Shown here one piece after another: positions 8,391-18,489 of a DNA stretch of 37,123 nucleotides. The DNA is from Cyanobium usitatum str. Tous. Its GTDB lineage: Bacteria; Cyanobacteriota; Cyanobacteriia; PCC-6307; Cyanobiaceae. The stretch covers positions 1 to 37,123 of the forward strand of contig NZ_PXXO01000019.1 in the NCBI RefSeq assembly GCF_003011885.1, given 5' to 3'. The notes below the pieces were generated by a model. That model made no database searches and was not told the DNA's origin. It saw only the letters and a list, made by a program, of their open reading frames with translations. Position 1 is the stretch's first letter, and each line of letters starts with the position of its first letter. The position numbers and the translations under genes were made by a program.

Positions 8391-11078
8391 CTAGTCAGCG
8401 CCCAGGCACTGACTAACCACCTCACCGGTGTTTGGGGAGAGAGATGCTGCCGCCAGCTGCTCGAGGGCTGCGTGCATCGCGGCTGAACGGACTGGTCCGT
8501 AACTCTGCCAGCGGCTAAACACCTTGGCCAGGCGCGAGGCCGTGATCGGGTTGCGCTGGTCGAGATCGGCGATGCGAGCTGCCATGAAGCGGTAGCCGGA
8601 GCCATCGGCGGCATGGAACACCGCCGTATTACCGGCGAGCCCCCCGAGCACGGCCCGCACCGAATTGGGCGCCGCGGGATCAAAGCGGGGATGTTCCAGC
8701 AGGCGAGCCACCCGCTCCAGGCCATCGGCAAAGGGCGCAGATGCTTCTAGGGCAAACCAGGCATCAAGGATCACCGGCTTGTGCTGCCAGCGTTGGTAAA
8801 AAGCTTCCACTGCCTGCTGGCGCTCAGCGATCGGATGGCACTGCAAGGCCCTGAGGCCAGCGCGGGCCAGGGTCATCGAGGGGCCTTGCACCGCCGCCGC
8901 TGCAGCCGCCGCAACCTGCTCATCACCGGCGGCCACTCGCCAGCTCCACACGGTGCCCGTAAGCAGGCGATCGCCGTTACCAGCGGGCCAGGCCAGGCTC
9001 CACTGGGGCGTGCAGCGCTCCAGGGCAGCGCTCAGGGGCACGGCCAAGGCCACACCAAAACGCTGCTGCAGGGCAAGCAGCGCCGCAAACAGGGCCGGCG
9101 GATCTGGCTCAGCGCCAACGGCAACGGCGGCATCTTCGAGCTCGGGCAAACCTGGCAGGGCCAGCAACACGCTGCGGCTGGCCTCGGATAGGGAGGGATC
9201 GGCCAGGATCCGGCCGAAGGCATCGATCAGCTCCTCTTCCAGCAGGCCATCGGTGCCGCCTGCAGCGCGGGCCAGCACGGCTTGGCGCAGCAGCACCTGG
9301 CCCGCATCCCAGCGGGCAAAAGGATCGCTATCGGCAGCCAGCAGGTGCACCAGCTCGGCGGTGGGCCGGCCCATTTCCAGGATCACCGGCGCTGAAAAAT
9401 GGCGCAGTAGAGAAAGGGCCGGGGGATGGCCCTGACGGGGGAGTCCCACCAAGCGCAGGTTCTGCTGGGGCTGGTCGATCACCAGCAGGCGGGTGCCATC
9501 GCCAGCTAGCCGGGCTGGGTCTGGTTCTCCCTCGAGCCGCACGGGGAGGGATTCGCCGCCCTGACCCAGCAGCCCCAGGGCCAGGGGAATCACCAGCGGC
9601 TGCTTGTCGCTCTGGCCGGGTGTCGCTGGGGTGTGTTGTTGCACCTGCAGCTCGAGCACGCCCGTTTCGCCATCCCAGTGGCGCTGGATGTGCAGCCGCG
9701 GCGTGCCGGCCTGGTGATACCAACGGCGAAATTGGGCGAAATCAAAGGGCGGCGGCACTGGGGCGGCATCCTGCATCGCCTGCACGAAGTCTTCGCAGGT
9801 GGCGGCGGTGCCGTCGTGGCGGCTCACATAGAGCGCCATCCCCCGCATAAACGCCTCCTCACCCAGCAGGGTGTGCAACATACGAATAAGTTCCGATCCC
9901 TTTTCGTAGATCGTGGTGGTGTAGAAGTTGTCAATCGCCTGATAGGCATCAGGCTGCACGGGATGGGCAGTGGGGCCAGCATCTTCACGAAACTGGCTAT
10001 TACGCAACTTCGAAACATTTTCGATGCGATTCAATGCCGCACCGTGCATATCTTCCGTGAAGCTCTGGTCGCGAAACACGGTTAGGCCTTCTTTGAGCGA
10101 CAGCTGGAACCACTCGCGGCAGGTGATGCGATTGCCTGTCCAGTTGTGGAAATACTCGTGGGCAATCACGCTCTCGATCCGCTCAAGCTCGCCATCGGTA
10201 GCGGTTTCGGCGTCGGCTAGCACCAGCTTGGAATTAAAGATATTGAGGCTTTTATTCTCCATCGCGCCCATATTGAAGTGACGCACCGCCACGATGTTGA
10301 ACTCATCGAGGTCGTATTCGAGGCCGTAGCGCTGCTCATCCCAGGCCATCGAGCGTTTCAGGGACGCCATGGCGTGGGCGGTGTAAGGCGCATCGCCGGG
10401 TTCCACGTGGATGCGCAGGGCCACGGTGCGGCCGCTGGCGGTGGTGAAGCTGTCTTTCACCTCCTCAAGCTGGCCCGCCACTAGGGCAAATAAATAGGAG
10501 GGCTTGGGGAAGGGGTCGTCCCAAACAGCGAAGTGGCGCTCAGCACCACTCTCAGAACCACTGCCGGGATCGGCGGGCAAAGGGCCGCTTTCTAGGCAGT
10601 TGCCATTGGAGAGCAGCACCGGACAGCTGGCCCGATCGGCTTCGATCCGCACCTGAAAGCGACTGAGCAGATCGGGGCGGTCGGGGTGAAAGGTGATGCG
10701 CCGAAATCCCTCGGCTTCGCACTGGGTCGTGAACAGCCCGCCACTGGCGTAGAGCCCTTCAAGGGTGCTGTTGGTTTCCGGGTGGATGCGCACCCGGCTC
10801 TGCAGCTGAAAAACCCCAGCGGGAGGCTGGGTGATCACCAGCTGATCGGCGCTGAGCTCAAAGGCCTCAGCCGGCAGGAGCTCGCCATCGAGCCGCAATT
10901 CCAGCAGCTCCAAGTCGACGCCCTGAAGCACCAACGGTCCTGGCTGGGCCAGCGGATTGGGCAAGAAGGCCAGCTGGGCCAGCACCTCGGTGTGGCCGGA
11001 GTGGAGCTGCACCGTCAGATCGGTGCGCTCAAGCAGATACGGCGCCGGACGGTAATCGGCGAGGCGCACGAGGGGCAT
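8391..11078 (-). CDS. pepN: Aminopeptidase N (M1 zinc metallopeptidase)
   Basis: Removes N-terminal residues from peptides, mainly in the cytoplasm. The exopeptidase motif GAMEN is at residues 271-275 and the zinc site HEYFH at 307-311, with the third ligand Glu at 330 (HExxH-x18-E), all intact. The downstream PepN C-terminal helical region is present, and 895 aa is normal for the E. coli-type PepN subfamily. It is the last gene of a minus-strand unit, beginning 5 nt after the stop of the secreted protein at 11084. It ends directly against the GH10-like gene, with no room for a terminator. Confidence 0.97.
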   Translation of the reverse strand: MPLVRLADYRPAPYLLERTDLTVQLHSGHTEVLAQLAFLPNPLAQPGPLVLQGVDLELLELRLDGELLPAEAFELSADQLVITQPPAGVFQLQSRVRIHPETNSTLEGLYASGGLFTTQCEAEGFRRITFHPDRPDLLSRFQVRIEADRASCPVLLSNGNCLESGPLPADPGSGSESGAERHFAVWDDPFPKPSYLFALVAGQLEEVKDSFTTASGRTVALRIHVEPGDAPYTAHAMASLKRSMAWDEQRYGLEYDLDEFNIVAVRHFNMGAMENKSLNIFNSKLVLADAETATDGELERIESVIAHEYFHNWTGNRITCREWFQLSLKEGLTVFRDQSFTEDMHGAALNRIENVSKLRNSQFREDAGPTAHPVQPDAYQAIDNFYTTTIYEKGSELIRMLHTLLGEEAFMRGMALYVSRHDGTAATCEDFVQAMQDAAPVPPPFDFAQFRRWYHQAGTPRLHIQRHWDGETGVLELQVQQHTPATPGQSDKQPLVIPLALGLLGQGGESLPVRLEGEPDPARLAGDGTRLLVIDQPQQNLRLVGLPRQGHPPALSLLRHFSAPVILEMGRPTAELVHLLAADSDPFARWDAGQVLLRQAVLARAAGGTDGLLEEELIDAFGRILADPSLSEASRSVLLALPGLPELEDAAVAVGAEPDPPALFAALLALQQRFGVALAVPLSAALERCTPQWSLAWPAGNGDRLLTGTVWSWRVAAGDEQVAAAAAAAVQGPSMTLARAGLRALQCHPIAERQQAVEAFYQRWQHKPVILDAWFALEASAPFADGLERVARLLEHPRFDPAAPNSVRAVLGGLAGNTAVFHAADGSGYRFMAARIADLDQRNPITASRLAKVFSRWQSYGPVRSAAMHAALEQLAAASLSPNTGEVVSQCLGAD
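8967..8974. repeat. HIP1 octamer GCGATCGC
   Basis: Second HIP1 copy, extended to the 10-bp palindrome GGCGATCGCC, inside pepN. Confidence 0.85.
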
Positions 11079-11083
11079 GGGAA

Positions 11084-11524
11084 TTACTTAGTGGTAGCGG
11101 GCTTAGGAGTAGCGGGCTTAGGGGTGGCGGGCTTCACTGCTGGCTTGGCATCGGGCGACTGCTTGATGGCGTCCTGCACCTTGGCCATTACATCTGCTGG
11201 CACCTCCTTGGGGCAGATCTCAGCGGCACCGAGGACAGCCGAGTTGATCGATCCCTTGCGCAGGTCGTCGATGCTGAGCGGCTTAGCTCCCACCTGGCTG
11301 ATCACGCCATCGTGCTGGCCCTGAATCAGCTGGGCGATGGTTTCGCCAGCAATGCCCACCGCTTTATCGAAGGGCACCCCTGCCCCCCGGGCAATGCAAA
11401 CGTTTACGGCTGCAATCCGGGTGTAGAGGTTCATTTCCGCCTCAGTGGCTGGAGCTGCCAGGGCTGCTGCCGGCACCAGCAGCAGGGGAAGCACCAGCAG
11501 GGGAGCCAGAAAACTACGGGGCAT
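11084..11524 (-). CDS. Small secreted protein with a Pro-Ala-Thr-Lys repeat tail
   Basis: A clear signal peptide (MPRSFLAPLLVLPLLLVPAA, cleavage near ALAAPA) is followed by a compact helical domain of about 85 residues containing two cysteines (VCIARGAGVPF and AEICPKEVP), which could form a disulfide. The tail is repetitive (KPATPKPATPKPATTK) and is encoded by near-perfect 15-bp direct repeats at about 11090-11130. Related cyanobacterial proteins sometimes carry a 'cAMP phosphodiesterase' label, but no catalytic metal motif is visible, so I assign no function. Start: ATG 11524 gives the best signal peptide. An alternative ATG at 11569 overlaps the upstream stop (TGATG) and would add 15 residues. 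It sits between a lipocalin-like gene and pepN. Confidence 0.7.
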   Translation of the reverse strand: MPRSFLAPLLVLPLLLVPAAALAAPATEAEMNLYTRIAAVNVCIARGAGVPFDKAVGIAGETIAQLIQGQHDGVISQVGAKPLSIDDLRKGSINSAVLGAAEICPKEVPADVMAKVQDAIKQSPDAKPAVKPATPKPATPKPATTK

Positions 11525-11568
11525 CACGAACACCGGAAAAGAAAAATTGCTGACTACATGCTGCTGCA

Positions 11569-12129
11569 TCAAGGCAGGGCGTCGTGCGGGATGGGCGCCC
11601 CCGCTTCTTCAACCCGGATCTCGTGGTGGGTTTCGGCCACATCCAGGGCGCCGTTCTTCCAGGAGTAGATCGAACGGGAGCGGTAGCGGTCTTGGTCGAC
11701 CAGGCGAGTGTGCTCAAGGATGTCCCACTCCTGATAGTGGGATTCAAAAATCAGCTCGTGCTCATCCACCTGGCGGATCTGACTTTTGGTGGGAGCGCCG
11801 CTCAAGTAGCCGGAGCTGCGGCTGAGCTGGTGACCGCAGAGATTGGCCTCCATGGTGCCAGTGGGCACGTAGCGGGGCTTTTTGTCGAAGAATTCGAACT
11901 CCTGCTCGGGCCACCAAGTGAAGCGATAGGCCGCATCACCCTCCACCGGCTCACTGAATATCTCCACCCGCAGCATCATGTCGACCCGCAGCGCCTCACC
12001 ATCCTCAAAGAAGTACAACCGGCGCGAGCGCCACAGGCCCAGGTTGCGGGCAAACCAGCGCCTTGTATTGCTGTCGAGCTGAATCCTGGGGCGCGGCGCC
12101 ACCGGACTGGAATTTGAAGGCATGCTCAT
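11569..12129 (-). CDS. Conserved hypothetical, possibly CpcS/CpeS-like lipocalin fold
   Basis: 186 aa, no signal peptide, rich in aromatic and charged beta-strand-like segments (FARNLGLWRSRRLYFFEDGE, YRFTWWPEQEFEFFDKK, LIFESHYQEWDILEH, RYRSRSIYSWKNG). The pattern of alternating strands with a C-terminal RxRSRSIYSW strand recalls lipocalin-type barrels such as the CpcS/CpeS phycobilin lyases and related cyanobacterial proteins. The similarity is by pattern only, and I would not call it a lyase. It starts at ATG 12129 (another ATG at 12123). First gene of the minus-strand unit with the secreted protein and pepN; divergent from sasA. Confidence 0.6.
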   Translation of the reverse strand: MSMPSNSSPVAPRPRIQLDSNTRRWFARNLGLWRSRRLYFFEDGEALRVDMMLRVEIFSEPVEGDAAYRFTWWPEQEFEFFDKKPRYVPTGTMEANLCGHQLSRSSGYLSGAPTKSQIRQVDEHELIFESHYQEWDILEHTRLVDQDRYRSRSIYSWKNGALDVAETHHEIRVEEAGAPIPHDALP

Positions 12130-12191
12130 GACATCCCGGCCCTAGGGCGCACGGCATTGGTTGCTTTAGTCATAGCGAAATCGAGCTGCTC

Positions 12192-12217
12192 TGGCCAAAT
12201 CCCCATAGGGTTGGCCA
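12192..12217 (+). promoter_or_regulatory. Inverted repeat immediately upstream of the sasA start
   Basis: TGGCCAA (12192-12198) and TTGGCCA (12211-12217) form a perfect 7-bp dyad with a 12-nt centre, ending one base before the GTG of sasA. No Shine-Dalgarno is visible. In mRNA it would fold next to the start codon; in DNA it could be an operator between the divergent genes. Confidence 0.4.
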
Positions 12218-12218
12218 C

Positions 12219-13406
12219 GTGAGCGTCGATCACCCCACCACGGCCGCCCAGGTCGCCAACGACGGAGCGACCGAACGCCCCGAACTGAAGCTGCTGCTTG
12301 TCGCCACCAGCTACCACCTGGCCAGCCAGGACCTGCGCAACCTGATCCAGTTCCTCAAAAGCGAGGAGTGCGCTTTCAAGGTGAGCCTGGAGATCGCCGA
12401 TCCGGGCCACCAACCCCAACTGCTGGAGCTGCACCGGCTGGTGGCCACCCCGGCCCTGGTGAAGCTCGACCCCCTGCCCAAGCAGGTGATCGCCGGCAAT
12501 GCCATCACCCAGAAGCTGCGCAGCTGGCTGCCGCGCTGGCAGCAGATGGAGGTGGTTACGAGCCTGGGCATGAGCCTGCGGCCCGCTGAAATTGATGGCA
12601 GCCGCACCAAGCGCGAGCTGCAGCTGGAAGACCAGCTGCTGGTGCTGCGCCAGGAAAACGAAACCCTGACCGAGCGCCTTGGGGTGCAGGAGCGCCTGCT
12701 GCGGATGGTGGCCCATGAGCTGCGCACGCCGCTGACGGCTGCCAAGCTCGCCCTCCAGAGCCACACCCTCGGCCAGATCGACGAGACCCGCTTCCGCGAC
12801 GTACTCACCCGCCGCCTCGACGACATTCAGGAACTCTCCAAGGACCTGCTGGAGGTGGGTACAACCCGCTGGGAGGCCCTCTTTAATCCCCAGCGCCTGG
12901 CGCTGGGCAAGGTGGCAGCCGAGGCGATTCTGGAGCTGGAAAAGCTCTGGATCGGCCGCGACCTAGAGCTGATCACCGACATCCCCGCCGACCTGCCAGA
13001 TGTGTTCGCCGACCAGCGCCGCATGCGCCAGGTATTGCTGAACCTGCTGGAAAACGCCCTCAAGTTCACCCCGGACCGGGGCCGGGTGCACCTGACCCTG
13101 CTGCACCGCACCGACCAGTGGGTGCAGGTGAGCTTTTGCGACACCGGTCCGGGGATACCTAAAAGTGAGCAGGAACGGATTTTTCTGGATCGGGTGCGCC
13201 TGCCCCAAACCTCCAGCACCACCTCGGGCTACGGCGTGGGCCTGTCGGTTTGCCGCCGCATCGCCGAGGTGCACGGGGGGCGCATCTGGGTTGTGTCGGA
13301 ACCCGGCGAGGGTGCTTGCTTCCACGTCAGCGTGCCGGTCTGGAGCGGCCAGGTCCAACCCGGCCTGACGCCAAGGGGCCCTGATCGTCGCGTCGCTCCC
13401 CAGTGA
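12219..13406 (+). CDS. sasA: Adaptive-response / circadian output histidine kinase SasA
   Basis: Membrane-free sensor kinase that reads the KaiC clock and phosphorylates RpaA. The N-terminal thioredoxin-like KaiB domain spans about residues 22-105 ([32 protein letters not shown]). A coiled segment (about 128-160) leads into the H-box [14 protein letters not shown] with phospho-acceptor His166. Then come the N-box [10 protein letters not shown]1 DTGPGIP and G2 GYGVGLSV of the HATPase domain. All catalytic boxes are intact and 395 aa is normal for SasA. Start GTG at 12219, which gives MSVDHPTT before the KaiB-like domain. It follows a 89-bp divergent intergenic region and is upstream of tRNA-Glu. 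Confidence 0.96.
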   Translation: MSVDHPTTAAQVANDGATERPELKLLLVATSYHLASQDLRNLIQFLKSEECAFKVSLEIADPGHQPQLLELHRLVATPALVKLDPLPKQVIAGNAITQKLRSWLPRWQQMEVVTSLGMSLRPAEIDGSRTKRELQLEDQLLVLRQENETLTERLGVQERLLRMVAHELRTPLTAAKLALQSHTLGQIDETRFRDVLTRRLDDIQELSKDLLEVGTTRWEALFNPQRLALGKVAAEAILELEKLWIGRDLELITDIPADLPDVFADQRRMRQVLLNLLENALKFTPDRGRVHLTLLHRTDQWVQVSFCDTGPGIPKSEQERIFLDRVRLPQTSSTTSGYGVGLSVCRRIAEVHGGRIWVVSEPGEGACFHVSVPVWSGQVQPGLTPRGPDRRVAPQ

Positions 13407-13431
13407 TAACAGGCCTGAAGCGCTGCTCTCC

Positions 13432-13461
13432 TTGACGAAGGGTCCCCCTGCCCCGTAGCTT
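13432..13461 (+). promoter_or_regulatory. Candidate promoter for tRNA-Glu
   Basis: TTGACG (13432-13437), close to the -35 consensus TTGACA, is followed 18 nt later by TAGCTT (13456-13461), a weak -10 with the conserved T, A and final T. It would start transcription near 13468, about 28 nt before the tRNA. Pattern match only. Confidence 0.45.
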
Positions 13462-13495
13462 CCAATACATCAACGCCCTACAGCGTTGTGGCCTC

Positions 13496-13568
13496 GCCCC
13501 CATCGTCTAGAGGCCTAGGACACCTCCCTTTCACGGAGGCGACAGGGGTTCGAATCCCCTTGGGGGTA
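13496..13568 (+). tRNA. tRNA-Glu (anticodon TTC)
   Basis: A full cloverleaf can be drawn. The acceptor stem is GCCCCCA with TGGGGGT (first pair G-U, as in many cyanobacterial tRNA-Glu). The D arm is GTCT/GGAC, and the anticodon stem CCTCC/GGAGG has loop CTTTCAC and anticodon TTC at 13530-13532. The T arm is AGGGG-TTCGAAT-CCCCT and the discriminator is A. The 3' CCA is not encoded. Besides translation, this tRNA supplies glutamyl-tRNA to the C5 pathway of haem, chlorophyll and bilin synthesis. Confidence 0.97.
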
Positions 13569-13585
13569 TACACAAATCAAACTGC

Positions 13586-13606
13586 TTTTGGCCCCATCGG
13601 GCAAAA
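13586..13606 (-). terminator. Weak hairpin between tRNA-Glu and the SRPBCC gene
   Basis: TTTTGGCCCC-ATC-GGGCAAAA folds with one bulged G. It lies just beyond the stop of the minus-strand SRPBCC gene and 18 nt beyond the tRNA, so it may end either transcript. No clean T-tract follows on either side. Confidence 0.35.
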
Positions 13607-13637
13607 CAGAAAGGTTGATTAATTTAACTCCTGCTAA

Positions 13638-14240
13638 TCAGGATTGGGCGGCGCGGCGTTCCGCCTCTCGCTGCACTCCGCGCAGGTTGTTGGCTAGGTC
13701 TTCGCGCAGACGCTGCTCGATCAAGCCAATCGGCATGCCGGGCCGGCCCTGCACCGTGAGCTCATAGAGCAGGTGGGTGGTTTCACCAGTGCGGCCGATC
13801 TGCCAACAGCCTTCAAAGCGGCGGAAATCACCGCGGCACATGCAAAAGCGCAGCTCGCCTGCCTCGAGATCTTCCTCAATCTCGAGCTCCACCTTGGCGC
13901 TGAAACGCAGCCCACAGAACTGCTGGGTGCCCACCTGCTCCAAACCCACCCGATTGCCGCGGCGCCAAAGCTGGCGGGAGGAGGCCAGGTTGGGAATAAA
14001 GCTGTTGAGATTGGCGTAATCGGTGAGCACGGACCAGATCCAGCTGGGATCAAGCGGTAGGCGCAACTGCACCGCCAGGCGCCTGGTGCCCTGGGGCAGA
14101 CGCTCCATCTCCTGCTGGATGGTGTCGAGGCTGCAAATGGCGGTTGGGGCGGAATTGGTCAAATCCGCAGGCCCATTCGACAACAAATCCGGCTCAGCCA
14201 GCTGGCCGGACAGACCTGATCGGGCAAGAAGCTGCGCCAA
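13638..14240 (-). CDS. SRPBCC (START/Coq10-like) lipid-binding-fold protein
   Basis: About 45 variable N-terminal residues precede a Bet v1/START-type domain. Features are the LAVQLRLPLDPSWIWSVLTD strand and helix, YANLNSFIPNLASSRQL, the AKVELEIEED strand, FRRFEGCWQIG, and the long C-terminal helix LIEQRLREDLANNLRGVQRE. This arrangement is typical of the cyclase/dehydrase (SRPBCC) group, which binds hydrophobic ligands; neither ligand nor role can be read here. The start is uncertain: TTG at 14240 is the first in the frame, and ATG at 14108 (MERLPQG) would keep the whole conserved domain. The gene is divergent from petH and convergent with tRNA-Glu. Confidence 0.75.
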   Translation of the reverse strand: MAQLLARSGLSGQLAEPDLLSNGPADLTNSAPTAICSLDTIQQEMERLPQGTRRLAVQLRLPLDPSWIWSVLTDYANLNSFIPNLASSRQLWRRGNRVGLEQVGTQQFCGLRFSAKVELEIEEDLEAGELRFCMCRGDFRRFEGCWQIGRTGETTHLLYELTVQGRPGMPIGLIEQRLREDLANNLRGVQREAERRAAQS

Positions 14241-14313
14241 GGACGCACGGCGTAAGTGTGCTGGGGCACAAACCTAGCGGTGTCTGCCGGGAATTCGCTG
14301 CGGCCGTGTTCCC

Positions 14314-14319
14314 TATGAT
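14314..14319 (+). promoter_or_regulatory. Candidate -10 box for petH
   Basis: TATGAT, one mismatch from TATAAT, lies 29 nt before the petH ATG in the 108-bp divergent region. No convincing -35 is visible. GAGG at 14332-14335 is a possible but distant ribosome site. I saw no GTA-N8-TAC NtcA site here. Confidence 0.4.
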
Positions 14320-14342
14320 CAGCGCGTTTTTGAGGGGACTGA

Positions 14343-15491
<1,149 letters not shown>

Positions 15492-15515
15492 ATTCGAGCC
15501 CAATCCGCTTCCTCT

Positions 15516-15542
15516 GCCCGCCCCCAAGGCGGGCTTTTTTTT
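15516..15542 (+). terminator. Rho-independent terminator of petH
   Basis: GCCCGCC (15516-15522), 5-nt loop CCCAA, GGCGGGC (15528-15534), then eight T. Perfect 7-bp GC stem and a T-tract 25 nt after the stop: the clearest terminator in the window. It separates petH from zwf. Confidence 0.92.
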
Positions 15543-15633
15543 GGCGAATCCCACACAAAAACCATCACAAAGTGGGCCAAGCGGTGGGCGACGGCGCCAG
15601 GCCCGTTAAACCATGGGCACCAGACAAGCACTC

Positions 15634-17157
15634 ATGGGCTCTGTGCTCACCAATCCACTGCGGGTAGGACTCCGCCAGGAGCGGGTTATCCCGCCCCAAT
15701 GCCTGGTGATTTTTGGGGCCAGTGGCGACCTCACCCATCGCAAGCTGGTGCCGGCGCTGTTTGAGTTGTTTCGCCAGCGCCGCCTGCCCAGTGAATTTGC
15801 GGTGCTGGGCTGCGCCCGCCGCCCCTGGAGCGATGAGGAATTCCGCGGCAAGATGGAGGAGGCCATGGCCTCAGAGGTGGCTGAGCACCGGGTGGCCTGG
15901 GAGCAATTTGCCGCCGGGCTGTTTTACGAGCCGGTGGATCTGGAGGATCCCCCTTCGGTGGTGCGGCTGGGCCAGCGGCTAGAGGGCATCGACCGGCTGC
16001 GGGCCACCCGCGGCAACCGCACCTTCTACCTCTCCGTATCGCCCAACTTCTACGGCAGTGGCTGCCGCTCCCTGGCCGCCGCCGGGCTGCTGAGCGACCC
16101 CAGCCGCAGCCGGGTGGTGATCGAGAAGCCCTTCGGCCGCGACTACGGCAGCGCCCAGGAACTCAACCGGGTGGTGCAGACCTGCGCCCAGGAAAACCAG
16201 ATCTTCCGGATCGACCACTACCTGGGCAAGGAGACGGTTCAGAACATCCTGGTGATGCGCTTCGCCAACACGATCTTTGAGCCGATCTGGAACCGCAATT
16301 ACATCTCCAGCGTGCAGATCACGGCGGCCGAAACCGTGGGCGTGGAGGAGCGTGCCGGCTACTACGAAAGCTCGGGCGCCCTGCGCGACATGGTGCAGAA
16401 CCACCTCACCCAGATGCTGGCCCTCACAACGATGGAGGCACCGGGACGCTTCGACCCCGAGTCGATGCGCAACGAGAAGGCCAAGGTGCTGCAGGCGGCG
16501 CGCCTAGCCAATGAAGACGAGCCCTGGAAGTGCTGCGTGCGGGGCCAGTACGGGCCTGGGGGATCCAGCACCCGACCAATCGCCGGCTATCGCAATGAGC
16601 CGGGGGTGAACCCGGAAAGCACCACGGAGACCTACGTGGCGATGAAGTTGTTCATCAACAACTGGCGCTGGCAGGGCGTGCCCTTCTACTTGCGCACCGG
16701 CAAGCGCCTACCCAAGCGGCTCTCCGAGGTGGTGCTCACCTTCCGCGAGGCGCCCGTGCACCTGTTTGATGCCGCTGGCGGCGCCCCCACCCCCAACCAG
16801 CTGATCCTGCGCATCCAGCCAGATGAGGGCGCTGAATTCAAATTTGAGGTGAAGGCCCCCGGCTCCGGCATGCGCAGCCGGCCGGTGGATATGGCCTTCT
16901 CCTACGACGACAGCTTCGGTGAACCCAGCGACGAGGGCTACGTGCGCCTGCTGGCTGACGCCATGCTGGGCGACCCCACCCTGTACACCCGCAGTGACGA
17001 GGTGGAGGCCGCCTGGCGTCTCTACACACCGCTGCTGGAACTGATCGAGGACGCCCCCTCCCAGCTGCCCGTGTACCCCTACGAGGCCCGCACCTGGGGT
17101 CCTGCCGCCGCCGACAACCTGCTGGCCGAAGACGGCCTGGCCTGGCGTCGCCCCTGA
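15634..17157 (+). CDS. zwf: Glucose-6-phosphate 1-dehydrogenase
   Basis: Oxidises glucose 6-phosphate to 6-phosphogluconolactone, giving NADPH; first step of the oxidative pentose phosphate pathway used in the dark. The Rossmann motif is VIFGASGDLTHRKLVPAL near the N-terminus. The substrate and catalytic motif RIDHYLGKE is intact, and the conserved FLRTGKRL-type segment (here FYLRTGKRLPKRL) is present. ATG 15634 gives MGSVLTNPLRVGLRQ and 507 aa, the usual picocyanobacterial form; an in-frame ATG at 15613 would add 7 residues. opcA follows after 36 bp. Cysteines typical of redox control are present, but their role is not shown here. Confidence 0.97.
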   Translation: MGSVLTNPLRVGLRQERVIPPQCLVIFGASGDLTHRKLVPALFELFRQRRLPSEFAVLGCARRPWSDEEFRGKMEEAMASEVAEHRVAWEQFAAGLFYEPVDLEDPPSVVRLGQRLEGIDRLRATRGNRTFYLSVSPNFYGSGCRSLAAAGLLSDPSRSRVVIEKPFGRDYGSAQELNRVVQTCAQENQIFRIDHYLGKETVQNILVMRFANTIFEPIWNRNYISSVQITAAETVGVEERAGYYESSGALRDMVQNHLTQMLALTTMEAPGRFDPESMRNEKAKVLQAARLANEDEPWKCCVRGQYGPGGSSTRPIAGYRNEPGVNPESTTETYVAMKLFINNWRWQGVPFYLRTGKRLPKRLSEVVLTFREAPVHLFDAAGGAPTPNQLILRIQPDEGAEFKFEVKAPGSGMRSRPVDMAFSYDDSFGEPSDEGYVRLLADAMLGDPTLYTRSDEVEAAWRLYTPLLELIEDAPSQLPVYPYEARTWGPAAADNLLAEDGLAWRRP

Positions 17158-17193
17158 TTTCCCTTGCCCTGACCCCACCGCGAGTCTGCCCCC

Positions 17194-18489
17194 ATGTCGA
17201 CCCAGCTCACCCTCCAGGCCCCCCTCGCCCTACCCCCCGACCAGGTGCCCGGCTACCTGGAGCGCCTCTGGAATCAGGAATTGGGCAGCCCCCCCGGCGC
17301 CGCTACCTTCACCCTGGTGGTGTGGGAGGGCTCCTGGCTGGAGCAGCAGCTGGTGCGCTGCGGCCGGCTAGATGGACCAATCACGGGCCTGCTCAATGAA
17401 ACGGTGCTAGAGGCGGCCCGCGCCGCGGCGGTGAGCTGTGGCTTGCCCCTGAGCACGGCACCGATGGATCCCAAGCTGGCCTGGGCGATCGGCCAGCTGG
17501 GCGGCAATCACCACGCCGAAGACCAGCGCGGCCAGTTTGTGGAAGGGGCGATCAGCGCCCACATGCCCCGGCGGCTGATCACCCTGGCCCCCACCCTCGA
17601 CGGCGGTCAGCCCTTAGAAACCCTGGTGGCCGCCTACTGCCCCCTGCCGGAGGAGGGCGCTGGCGGCTCCGCCTGCGGCGATGTGGTGGTGCTCAGGGGC
17701 GGCACCGGTGCCCTGCGCCAGAACCTCGATCTGGTCCAACCGCTGATCGCCCCAGACCTGCCCTGCTGGGTGTGGTGGAACAGCAGCCTCGATGAGGCCC
17801 CTGAGGTGATGGCGGCTCTAGCCACCGGCGCCCGGCGCCTGGTGGTGGATTCGTCGCTGGGGGATCCGCGCCGCTGCCTCGACCTGCTGGTGGACCGGAT
17901 CGATGCGGGCCAGCCGATCAACGACCTCAACTGGCTGCGGCTGCGCAGCTGGCGCGAATCGCTGGCGATGGTGTTTGATCCGCCCTCGCGGCGTGATGCC
18001 CTCAACCACGTGGTGCAGCTCGACCTCGACGTGGAGGGCAGCAACCCGGTGAAGGGTTTGCTGTTGGCGGCCTGGCTGGCCGACAGGCTGGGCTGGCACC
18101 TGATCTCCACCTATGCGGTGGATGGCGATGGGGTGGGCGATGGCATCGGCGCCGAATTCGAGCGCACCGACGGCCAGACCGTGCGCTTCCGCCAGATGCC
18201 AGTGCCAGTGGGCGTTCCCAAAACCCACCCCGGCGCCATGGTGGGGCTGCGGCTGATCTGCCAAAGCAGCCAGGGCTCACCGCTATGCGTGATCCTCTGC
18301 TCCGAATCAGGCGGCTGCATGCGGCTCGAATCGGGCGGCATGGCCAGCATGGAACTGGCTGAGGAAGTGGTGCCCCTGCCCAATGAGAGCGAGGAGATGG
18401 AGATGGCCCGCCTGCTCTCCGGTGGCCACGACTCCACCAACCCCCTGCTGGCAGCCGCCGCGCCACTCGCCGCCAAACTGCTGCCCTAA
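17194..18489 (+). CDS. opcA: Glucose-6-phosphate dehydrogenase assembly protein OpcA
   Basis: Cyanobacterial partner that promotes oligomerisation and redox-dependent activation of Zwf. Recognised by its place directly after zwf and by family segments TFTLVVWEGSWLEQQLVRCG, GGNHHAEDQRGQF, HMPRRLITLAPTLD and LPCWVWWNSS, all in the expected order. Length 431 aa is normal. It probably shares a transcript with zwf. The stop codon lies inside the first of three 14-bp tandem repeats, described separately. Confidence 0.95.
   Translation: MSTQLTLQAPLALPPDQVPGYLERLWNQELGSPPGAATFTLVVWEGSWLEQQLVRCGRLDGPITGLLNETVLEAARAAAVSCGLPLSTAPMDPKLAWAIGQLGGNHHAEDQRGQFVEGAISAHMPRRLITLAPTLDGGQPLETLVAAYCPLPEEGAGGSACGDVVVLRGGTGALRQNLDLVQPLIAPDLPCWVWWNSSLDEAPEVMAALATGARRLVVDSSLGDPRRCLDLLVDRIDAGQPINDLNWLRLRSWRESLAMVFDPPSRRDALNHVVQLDLDVEGSNPVKGLLLAAWLADRLGWHLISTYAVDGDGVGDGIGAEFERTDGQTVRFRQMPVPVGVPKTHPGAMVGLRLICQSSQGSPLCVILCSESGGCMRLESGGMASMELAEEVVPLPNESEEMEMARLLSGGHDSTNPLLAAAAPLAAKLLP

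Noticed and set aside
11090-11130. Short direct repeats as a CRISPR-like array
   Set aside because: They encode the Pro-Ala-Thr-Lys tail of a secreted protein in frame, with no spacers.
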